A stretch of DNA of 15,044 nucleotides from the NCBI GenBank assembly GCA_017530275.1, contig JAFXMP010000004.1, positions 1 through 15,044 on the forward strand. Reading direction: 5' to 3'. The notes below the pieces were generated by a model. The model was not told the DNA's origin and did not search any database. It saw only the letters and a list, made by a program, of their open reading frames with translations. The translations under genes and the position numbers were made by a program. Origin of the DNA: Clostridia bacterium. GTDB lineage: Bacteria > Bacillota_A > Clostridia > Christensenellales > Aristaeellaceae. Below, piece by piece: positions 1 through 6,080 of the stretch; within the stretch, counting starts at the first letter, position 1, and each line of letters starts with the position of its first letter.

Positions 1-431
1 AGCAGCGTGCCGATAAAGTTCAGGTTGAACACAAACTCAACGCCGCTTTTGTCCAGGTCAAAGAAGGATTTCGTATCGCCCTCGATGTCGCCCGGCTCAA
101 AGTACTCCTTATCCGTTGTGGCGCGCGGATTGTTTCCGCCCGCGCCGTTCAGCAGGATGTCGCAGGGGCCGAAATCCGCCAAGACCTGATCAGCCACGGC
201 ATAGCAGATATCCTTGTCCAGCACGTTGCAGCCGTATGCTTTGGCAATGCCGCCTTCCTCCACGATCTCTTCCGCAAATTGATTGGCGGCATCAGCATTC
301 AGGTCCAGCAGCGCAACCTTCGCGCCGGCCCGGGCCAGTACCTTGGCAAAATAGGAGCACAGCACGCCGCCTGCGCCGGTAACAACGGCAACTTTCCCCG
401 TAAGATTTGTGTTCAACACATTCTGCTGCAT
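1..431 (-). CDS. uxuB: UxuB-type D-mannonate oxidoreductase (SDR family), partial
   Basis: The gene reads leftward and its C-terminal part lies beyond position 1; about 143 N-terminal residues are visible. A Rossmann start is clear: residues 11-25 read TGKVAVVTGAGGVLC, with the nucleotide-binding glycine pattern, an acidic LDL after the second strand, and the SDR NGAGGNNP element near residue 95. GNNPRATTDKE and the LNFIGTLL run are typical of the SDR-type fructuronate reductase/mannonate oxidoreductase of Bacillota (compare B. subtilis UxuB), which differs from the longer enterobacterial UxuB. The reaction is NADH-dependent interconversion of D-fructuronate and D-mannonate in the cytoplasm. 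The ATG lies 3 nt after the uxuA stop, with an AAAGGGG site inside the uxuA end, so it is probably co-transcribed and translationally coupled. The family assignment is firm. The substrate is inferred mainly from the neighbouring uxuA. Confidence 0.8.
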   Translation of the reverse strand, partial: MQQNVLNTNLTGKVAVVTGAGGVLCSYFAKVLARAGAKVALLDLNADAANQFAEEIVEEGGIAKAYGCNVLDKDICYAVADQVLADFGPCDILLNGAGGNNPRATTDKEYFEPGDIEGDTKSFFDLDKSGVEFVFNLNFIGTL

Positions 432-434
432 GAT

Positions 435-1511
435 TCATTCCCCTTTCTTCTGTTGTTTGTCAATTGCTTCCCAAAGTCCGTTTAGGTACGCCGCCCCAAG
501 TGCTCTGTCATAAAGTCCATATCCAGGCATTGCCACTTCGCCCCAGATGGTGCGTCCGTGGTCGGGACGAATGGGGCCGTCAAAGCCGGTTTCATAGAGC
601 GCCTTCATGATTTCATACATATCGAAATCCCCATCGCTGGACAGGTGTGCCGCCTCCTCAAAATCATCCTGGCTATGGAATTTCAGATTGCGGACATGTG
701 CAAAATGAATCCTGCCCTGTAAGGCGCGGATCATTTCCGGCAGGTTGTTTTGCAGGTTGGTGCCATAACTGCCGGAGCAGAAGGTCACGCCGTTATGCAC
801 ATCGTCCACGGCGTTCATCAGCCGCACGATATTCTGCTGATTGATGATGATGCGAGGCAGGCCGAATACGCTCCAGGCCGGATCGTCGGGATGAATCGCC
901 ATTTTGATGTCATACTTATTGCATACCGGCATAACCGCCCGAAGGAAATAGCACAGGTTATCGAACAGCGTCTGTTCGTCGATTCCCTTATACAGCGCGA
1001 ACAGTTCCGCAATGCGCTCCATGCGTTCCGGCTCCCAGCCGGGCATGACGGTACCGTTCATATCCCCGGAAATGCTTTCAAACATACGTTCAGGGTCGAT
1101 GGCATCCACTGCCGCCTGGGTATATGCCAGCACGGTGGAACCGTCCGGGCGTTTCCGAGCCAGCTCTGTTCGTGTCCAGTCAAACACGGGCATGAAGTTA
1201 TAGCAGACCAGGCGAATATCCTCTTTGCCCAGGTTTTCCAGCGTTTCGATATAATTGTCAATATATTTTTCTCGATCCAAAGTGCCCGCCTTGATTGCAT
1301 CGTGAACGTTAACGCTTTCAATACCCGCCAGTTTCAGCCCGGTTGCTTCGATTTCTTCTTTCAGCGCATGGATACGCGCCTGTGGCCAGACTTCCCCCGG
1401 TTTTGTATCATACAGTGTTGATATCACACCGGTCACGCCGGGGATCTGACGGATCTGCTGTAAGGTCACGGTATCAAACGTCGAACCATACCAGCGAAGT
1501 GTCATTTGCAT
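435..1511 (-). CDS. uxuA: Mannonate dehydratase
   Basis: Full-length UxuA of 358 residues, the usual size. It dehydrates D-mannonate to 2-keto-3-deoxy-D-gluconate in the cytoplasm, using a divalent metal. Family signatures are visible in order: MTLRWYG at the N terminus, CYNFMPVFDWTRT (103-115), IHPDDPA (206-212), FCSGSYG (244-250), HVRN (272-275) and PDHGR (316-320). H207, C245, H272 and D317 match the positions that hold Mn2+ in known structures of the family. I chose the first of two close ATGs because AGGAGG sits 8 nt upstream of it. That site overlaps the end of the upstream kinase gene, 19 nt away, so kinase, uxuA and uxuB form one operon. No damage or odd codon use is seen. Confidence 0.96.
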   Translation of the reverse strand: MQMTLRWYGSTFDTVTLQQIRQIPGVTGVISTLYDTKPGEVWPQARIHALKEEIEATGLKLAGIESVNVHDAIKAGTLDREKYIDNYIETLENLGKEDIRLVCYNFMPVFDWTRTELARKRPDGSTVLAYTQAAVDAIDPERMFESISGDMNGTVMPGWEPERMERIAELFALYKGIDEQTLFDNLCYFLRAVMPVCNKYDIKMAIHPDDPAWSVFGLPRIIINQQNIVRLMNAVDDVHNGVTFCSGSYGTNLQNNLPEMIRALQGRIHFAHVRNLKFHSQDDFEEAAHLSSDGDFDMYEIMKALYETGFDGPIRPDHGRTIWGEVAMPGYGLYDRALGAAYLNGLWEAIDKQQKKGE

Positions 1512-1530
1512 AGGGATTTCCTCCTTTTCT

Positions 1531-2766
1531 TCAGCCGCGGATCAGTGCCACAGCCACATCGTTTACATTGGTGCCGGTGGGCCCTGTAAAGATCAATCCA
1601 TTCGTGATTTGCAGCGCGTGATATGCGTCGTTATCCTGCAATACGGCATCCACGGTGATGCCGTTTGCGGTAAGTTCAGCCTGCGTATCTCCATCCACAT
1701 AGCCGCCGGCTGCATCCGTGGGGCCGTCCGTGCCGTCTGAGCCGACAGAAAAGACAGCAGTATTGCTATTTCCCGCAAGCCCCGGCGCAGCGGCCAGGGC
1801 CAGCTCCTGATTCCTGCCGCCCAAACCCTTGCCGGTCAGATGTACCACGGTTTCGCCTCCCACGATAAACGCCAGGTTTTTTCCGTCCGACAAATGGGTT
1901 TTGACGATGGAAGCAAGGAAGCTCCCGGCTTCTTTGGCCTGGCATCGCAGTTGATCGGTCAATACGATCGGTTCATAATCAAGTTCCCGGCAGGCAGCGG
2001 CTGCGGCAGCGCATAGTTCTTTTACCGACCCATTGATACAGGAAGTCACGTTGTCCAGTACTTTCGGCGTTTCCATTTGCAGCAGCCGCTTTGCTTCCTC
2101 AGACAAACGCAGGTGATACTTCTCCACAATCTGCTCAGCCTGCGCGCAAGTGGAGGAATCGGGGACGGCAGGGCCGGAGGCGATCATATCCAGGGGATCG
2201 CCCAATATATCGGAAAGGACAATGGAAAAAACAGAAGCCGGAGCGCAGAGCTGCGCAAACTTGCCGCCTTTTACCGCGGACAGCCGCTTGCGAATGGTGT
2301 TGATCTCCACGATATCCGCCCCGCTTGCCAATAACTGCTGCGTGATATCCTGCAATTCGTCGGGCGGAAGCAGCGGCTTTTCAAACAATGCGCTGCCACC
2401 GCCTGAGAGCAGAAACAGAACGGTATCCCGGCTTGTCAGATTCTGCACCATATCCAGCGCTTTTTGCGTGCCGGCAAAGGACATTTCATCCGGCACAGGA
2501 TGGCCGCCTTCGCAGCATATGATCCCAGGCAGCGCTTCTTTTACATGACCATATTTGGTCAGAACGATCCCTCGGTCGATCCTGTCACCCAGCAGGTCTT
2601 TTGCCGCTTTTGCCATTTGCCAAGCCGCTTTTCCAACAGCCACCAGGATGATGCGTCCGGGAAACGAACGTCCCTGAAGCGCCCGGATCACCGCAGCGTC
2701 AGGCTGGACAGCGCGGATGGCTTCCTTTATAATATAATCCGCATGACGCCTCAGCTCTCTGTTCAT
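1531..2766 (-). CDS. Glycerate 2-kinase (MOFRL/TtuD family)
   Basis: Residues are numbered from the ATG at 2766 (411 aa). An in-frame TTG two codons earlier is possible, but GAGGAGG lies 7 nt from the ATG, so the ATG is preferred. The family phosphorylates D-glycerate to 2-phosphoglycerate with ATP in the cytoplasm. The N-terminal GckA-like domain carries VAVGKAA (43-49), GGHPVPD (87-93) and SGGGSALFEKP (121-131). The C-terminal MOFRL domain carries GGETVVHLTGKGLGGRNQE (303-321), the GSDGTDGPTDAAGG run (342-355) and the closing TGPTGTNVND (394-403). Both domains are complete. It is the first gene of an operon with uxuA and uxuB, where a PfkB-type KDG kinase would be the usual kinase. Some relatives are annotated as hydroxypyruvate reductase (ttuD); the kinase is the experimentally supported activity of this fold. 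Confidence 0.9.
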   Translation of the reverse strand: MNRELRRHADYIIKEAIRAVQPDAAVIRALQGRSFPGRIILVAVGKAAWQMAKAAKDLLGDRIDRGIVLTKYGHVKEALPGIICCEGGHPVPDEMSFAGTQKALDMVQNLTSRDTVLFLLSGGGSALFEKPLLPPDELQDITQQLLASGADIVEINTIRKRLSAVKGGKFAQLCAPASVFSIVLSDILGDPLDMIASGPAVPDSSTCAQAEQIVEKYHLRLSEEAKRLLQMETPKVLDNVTSCINGSVKELCAAAAAACRELDYEPIVLTDQLRCQAKEAGSFLASIVKTHLSDGKNLAFIVGGETVVHLTGKGLGGRNQELALAAAPGLAGNSNTAVFSVGSDGTDGPTDAAGGYVDGDTQAELTANGITVDAVLQDNDAYHALQITNGLIFTGPTGTNVNDVAVALIRG

Positions 2767-2783
2767 AGGCAAACCTCCTCAGC

Positions 2784-2803
2784 ACAATTGAGAATGTAAT
2801 TGT
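2784..2803. promoter_or_regulatory. Inverted repeat upstream of the kinase-uxuA-uxuB operon (possible operator)
   Basis: ACAATT at 2784-2789 and AATTGT at 2798-2803 form a perfect 6+6 inverted repeat with an 8-nt centre. It lies just upstream of the kinase Shine-Dalgarno and directly downstream of the candidate -10. The position fits a repressor site, but no regulator can be named. AT-rich sequence makes a chance palindrome possible. Confidence 0.35.
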
Positions 2804-2809
2804 ATCATA
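2799..2809 (-). promoter_or_regulatory. Candidate -10 region for the kinase-uxuA-uxuB operon
   Basis: On the minus strand, TATGAT (2809-2804) overlaps TACAAT (2804-2799); each differs from TATAAT by one base. No good -35 lies at 16-18 nt spacing. TTGATA exists but is 21 nt from TATGAT. The site is weak on its own and would suit an activator-dependent promoter. It would give a leader of roughly 30 nt. Confidence 0.4.
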
Positions 2810-2912
2810 ACGCAAAGCAAATAATCCAAATATCAAGAAATTAGTGATTGCATATAAAAATTAGCTGAAGAACGAGATTGTGTCGAAATTTTAGATTTAT
2901 TCTGCAATAAAC

Positions 2913-2944
2913 GTATATACCAGGCCCGCAGAGCGTGTCATAAT
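2913..2944 (+). promoter_or_regulatory. Candidate extended -10 promoter for the GPH-GH2-lrgAB operon
   Basis: CATAAT at 2939-2944 is preceded by TGT (2936-2938), which gives the TGn of an extended -10. The -35 position is poor. It is overlapped by the perfect 8-bp palindrome GTATATAC (2913-2920), which could be a regulator site. The implied leader is about 85 nt and contains two hairpins. Confidence 0.4.
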
Positions 2945-2948
2945 AGAC

Positions 2949-3015
2949 GCAGTTCAGTGGGAAAGAAAAAACTCCCACGCTGCACCGTTGTGACAGGCAA
3001 TACAAGAGGATTGCC
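2949..3015 (+). promoter_or_regulatory. Two hairpins in the leader of the GPH symporter operon
   Basis: Hairpin 1 has GTGGGA (2957-2962) paired with TCCCAC (2973-2978), extended across an internal loop by GCAG (2949-2952) with CTGC (2980-2983); the loop is A-rich. Hairpin 2 pairs GGCAAT (2996-3001) with ATTGCC (3010-3015) and ends a few bases before the AGAGGAG site at about 3020-3026. No U-run follows either stem, so they are not classical terminators. No known riboswitch was recognised. Confidence 0.5.
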
Positions 3016-3035
3016 ACAGAGAGGAGAATGCGACC

Positions 3036-4547
3036 ATGGCATCAAGTTTCAAAAAAATCTTCGGCGGGATGATGGGCAGCAACGATCCCCGCTACCGTAC
3101 CGCCAGCCCGCGGTCCATGCTGCTGGGCTGCGCCACCAGCGGCGGCAAGACCATCTTCATGATGCTCATGTCCTACGCCGGCTACATGGCAAATGAAGGC
3201 TACGGCATCCTGGTGATGATCACCGGCATCATCATGACCGTCAAAACCATCTTCGACGGCGTGTGCGATCCCGTTGTAGCGGCGGTTTTCGACCGCATGA
3301 AGGTTGGCAAGCTGGGCAAGGTTCGTAAATTCCTTCTGATCGGATATGGCGCTACCGTGCTCTCCGCGATTCTGATGTTCAACATTCTGGCGAACAAATT
3401 TAGCGGGCCGCTGGGCGTATTCATCTACTGTGCCCATTTTGCCTTGTTCATCGTTGGCTACACGGTGCTGAGTATCGGCACCACCACGATCCCCGCGATC
3501 CTGACCAACGACCCCAAGCAGCGTCCCTTCATGAACTTCGCCGCTACCTGCTATCAGTTTCTGGCTCCGATCATCCTGAACACGCTGATGGCCTTCCTGA
3601 TCCTGCCCCGTCACGGCAATCAGTACAATGCCGCCTGTCTGGGCGAAGCCTGCTACCTGTACAGCGCCATCGCCCTGGTGTTCATGGCCCTGTCTCTGAT
3701 CGGCATCGCCCCTGTGGATAACGAAAAGGTGCTGGGCGAGCTCATGTCCATGGGCGGCAAGAGCAAAGTCGGCTTCAAGGACATGTGGAACATGCTCAAG
3801 GTCAATAAACCTCTGCGCTGCTACATCGTTACCGGCGCTTCCGATAAACTGGCAACGAAAATGGCAACGGACAGTATCGTCAGCGTCATGCTGACCGGCA
3901 TCCTGATTGCCAACTATCAGGCTGTTACTGTGATCAACAGCGCCGGTAAGGTCATCGCCCTGGTATTCGCCTTCCTTGGTGGCGTGTTCATCGCCAAGCA
4001 CGGCGTCAAGAAAGCCACCACCACCTGGTCTTGGGTCAATATCGGCATCTCTGTGGCGCTGTTTGCCCTGTGCATGGTGCTGGGTCCCTGGGGCATGCGT
4101 AAGATCGGCGTGGCCGGTTTCCCCATGATCCTCTATATCGCCCTGACCATGGGCAAGGACGCTGCGGCCATGGTGCTCAACACAGCGGAAGGCATGATGC
4201 GCGCTGATATCGTGGACTACGAATTGGATCGCAGCGGCAACTTCATGCCCGGCATGGTAGGCGCTTGCTACACCTTCATTGAAAAGCTGATTTCCTCTCT
4301 CGGTTCCACCTTTACCACCTTCGCGGTCGGCATGATCGGCTATGTGACCGTTATGCCCCAGATGGGCGATAAGACGACGCTCCCGCTGTTCTATCTCACC
4401 ATGGCGCTGGTCTACGGCATGCCGGTTCTTGGGTGGATGTGCAACATCGTTGCCATGAAGTTCTATGCTTTGGATAAGGAGCGCATGGTGGAGATCCAGG
4501 GCAGCATCGCGGAAAAGAAAAAGCTGCTCCGCGGAAAGAAAGCCTGA
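3036..4547 (+). CDS. GPH-family sugar:cation symporter (MelB/UidB-like)
   Basis: A 503-residue integral membrane protein of the glycoside-pentoside-hexuronide:cation symporter family, about 12 hydrophobic segments long. The signature after the second membrane segment is present: DGVCDPVVAAVFDR (74-87). D74 and D78 keep the spacing of the cation-binding aspartates of MelB (D55/D59), followed by a basic GKLGKVRKF loop. A second family-like element, MMRADIVDYELDRSG, lies in the later half. It has a hydrophilic N-terminal extension of about 25 residues and a Lys-rich tail. Members import melibiose, lactose, xylosides or glucuronides with Na+ or H+. Here it leads an operon with a secreted repeat protein and a GH2 glycosidase, so it probably imports the GH2 substrate. 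The substrate is not readable from the sequence. The start follows AGAGGAG; an ATG at 3028 is out of frame. Confidence 0.88.
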   Translation: MASSFKKIFGGMMGSNDPRYRTASPRSMLLGCATSGGKTIFMMLMSYAGYMANEGYGILVMITGIIMTVKTIFDGVCDPVVAAVFDRMKVGKLGKVRKFLLIGYGATVLSAILMFNILANKFSGPLGVFIYCAHFALFIVGYTVLSIGTTTIPAILTNDPKQRPFMNFAATCYQFLAPIILNTLMAFLILPRHGNQYNAACLGEACYLYSAIALVFMALSLIGIAPVDNEKVLGELMSMGGKSKVGFKDMWNMLKVNKPLRCYIVTGASDKLATKMATDSIVSVMLTGILIANYQAVTVINSAGKVIALVFAFLGGVFIAKHGVKKATTTWSWVNIGISVALFALCMVLGPWGMRKIGVAGFPMILYIALTMGKDAAAMVLNTAEGMMRADIVDYELDRSGNFMPGMVGACYTFIEKLISSLGSTFTTFAVGMIGYVTVMPQMGDKTTLPLFYLTMALVYGMPVLGWMCNIVAMKFYALDKERMVEIQGSIAEKKKLLRGKKA

Positions 4548-4574
4548 GGCAGATGAAGAAAGGAGAACACAGCC

Positions 4575-6014
4575 ATGAAAAAGATTTTGATTCAATTTGC
4601 GGCCCTGCTTCTGGTCATCTGCGGTATTTTCCTGATCAGCGGGCATACAGACGGCTGGATAGAGCCGCCCGAAGATGAAGTCACCGGCGATATCATCCTG
4701 TCCGGTACCAAATATTCCGGCAAAGTCGTTATTAAAGTGACCCTCCACCCCGACGGTACAGGCGAACACGAGGGCAATGGAACGGTTGTGCCTGCCACCT
4801 GGGAAAAAGGGGAAGGCGACGTGGACATGGTGGTGCATTTCAACGTAAAAGGCACCGATTACGATATGAACGTGCGGGACGAAGGCACACAGTATGTGGC
4901 TGATTATCCCATCGTAGCCGATATGCAGCTGACTGGTGGGAAACCCGTGAAGGATATCATCCTTTCCGGTGAAAAGTATTCCGGCAAAGTGGTTGTCAAA
5001 GTTACCCTGCATGCAGACGGCACAGGCGAGCACGAAGGCAATGGAACGGTTGTGCCTGCCGCCTGGGAAGCTGGCACCGGCGATATAGCCATGGTGGTTC
5101 ACTTTAATGTGAAGGGCACCGATTACGATATGAACGTCCGGGATGACGGAACCAAGTATGTGGCTGATTATCCCATCGTAGCCGATATGCAGCTGACTGG
5201 CTCCAAATCCGGAGCGTCTGTGGAGCCTGTCGCCACGGAAGCACCCGCTGCCACGGAAGCGCCTGCCGAAACCGCTGCACCTTCTGCCGCTCCTGCTGCG
5301 GAAGAACCCGGCTATGCTCCTAACACGTTTGTGCTGCCCTTCACGGCGGATATCAACGAAAAGCTTTCGACTACTTTCTTTGTGGAATCCTCCGTCTGGG
5401 GCCCTGCCCTTGACGCATCCGGCTCCTATGAGGCCAAAGAATCCGAAGACCTGCTCTTCTCCTGGAGCTGCGCAGGAGCGAGCAACAAGCTGGATTTCTT
5501 CGCCAACGGCACCTATGAATATCGCTTTGAAAAGATGAGCATCACCGAGCACGGCACCTGGAGCTTTTCCGACTGGAAACTGGCCCTGACCTCCGAAGCT
5601 GGACGGGAAATGCCCGCCGAGCTGATCAAGGCAGAAGAGAAAAAGGAAGAAGCGCCTGCCGCTGCCGAAGCTCCTGCCGCGGAAGAAGAAGGCTATCCCG
5701 CCAATACTTTTGTGCTGAACTATGTCGCGGACATCAATGAACAACTGACTGGCACCTTCTCCAGCTTATCCTCCGTCTGGGGTCCTGCCTTCGGCGCGTC
5801 CGGTTCCTATGCGCCTACGGAATCCGAAGATCTGCTCTTCTCCTGGGAGAGCACCGGCAAGAGCAAGGAGCTGGATTTCTATGCCAACGGTACCTATGAA
5901 TTCCGGTTTACCAAGATGAGCATCACGGAGCACGGCACCTGGAGCTTCGAGGGCTGGAAGCTCAAGCTGACTACGGAGGCTGGACGGGAAATCGTGGCTG
6001 AACTGACCAAATAA
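4575..6014 (+). CDS. Exported protein with two types of tandem repeat, function unknown
   Basis: No known family was recognised. The 479-residue protein starts with a signal peptide or single membrane anchor (MKKILIQFAALLLVICGIFL). The cysteine at 16 follows Ile, so it is not a proper lipobox. Two copies of an 88-residue module follow (39-126 and 127-210, about 85% identical by eye), then a Pro/Ala/Thr/Glu linker (213-246). Two copies of a ~106-residue module come next (247-352 and 374-479, offset 127 residues), separated by a Lys/Glu/Ala/Pro linker. Both modules look all-beta and share a plan: hydrophobic strand, an (A/P)(D/N)GT turn, then a Trp-containing strand (VVPAxWE or HGTWSF). There are no transmembrane segments after the N terminus and no catalytic motif. 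The ATG follows AAAGGAG, 27 nt after the symporter stop. A role in substrate or surface binding at the cell wall is only a guess. Confidence 0.85.
   Translation: MKKILIQFAALLLVICGIFLISGHTDGWIEPPEDEVTGDIILSGTKYSGKVVIKVTLHPDGTGEHEGNGTVVPATWEKGEGDVDMVVHFNVKGTDYDMNVRDEGTQYVADYPIVADMQLTGGKPVKDIILSGEKYSGKVVVKVTLHADGTGEHEGNGTVVPAAWEAGTGDIAMVVHFNVKGTDYDMNVRDDGTKYVADYPIVADMQLTGSKSGASVEPVATEAPAATEAPAETAAPSAAPAAEEPGYAPNTFVLPFTADINEKLSTTFFVESSVWGPALDASGSYEAKESEDLLFSWSCAGASNKLDFFANGTYEYRFEKMSITEHGTWSFSDWKLALTSEAGREMPAELIKAEEKKEEAPAAAEAPAAEEEGYPANTFVLNYVADINEQLTGTFSSLSSVWGPAFGASGSYAPTESEDLLFSWESTGKSKELDFYANGTYEFRFTKMSITEHGTWSFEGWKLKLTTEAGREIVAELTK
4689..5204 (+). repeat. Type A tandem repeat, two 264-bp units in the exported protein gene
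   Basis: Unit 1 is 4689-4952 and unit 2 is 4953-5204, an offset of 264 bp (88 codons). The DNA itself is conserved, not only the protein: a 46-bp block is identical at 4891-4936 and 5155-5200, and shorter exact blocks lie around the GNGTVVPA codons. This suggests a recent duplication or gene conversion. Confidence 0.9.
5313..6011 (+). repeat. Type B tandem repeat, two 318-bp units offset by 381 bp
   Basis: Unit 1 is 5313-5630 and unit 2 is 5694-6011. Conserved elements in both are NTFVL, ADINE, SSVWGPA, ASGSY, ESEDLLFSW, ANGTYE, KMSITEHGTWSF and EAGRE. The units have diverged more than the type A pair. An acidic Ala/Pro linker of about 21 residues separates them. Confidence 0.88.
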
Positions 6015-6025
6015 TAACCCTTCAC

Positions 6026-6057
6026 GCCGCCTCTGCTCCCTTGAACGCAGGGGCGGC
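6026..6057 (+). terminator. Intercistronic hairpin before the GH2 gene
   Basis: GCCGCCTCTGC (6026-6036) pairs with GCAGGGGCGGC (6047-6057), an 11-bp stem with one G-U pair and a 10-nt loop. The following bases are ATATTTCAT, a poor U-run. It may be a partial terminator or an mRNA-stabilising stem that sets GH2-lrgAB expression apart from the genes before it. Confidence 0.5.
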
Positions 6058-6080
6058 ATATTTCATCAAAGAGGTACGCT

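Noticed and set aside
3042..5744. A 900-codon open frame on the minus strand opposite the symporter and the repeat protein.
   Set aside because: It lies across two well-supported plus-strand genes, its translation is rich in His, Gly and Arg as expected of an antisense shadow in GC-biased genes, and it has no domain. It also runs through the intergenic gap and the signal peptide without any sensible start.
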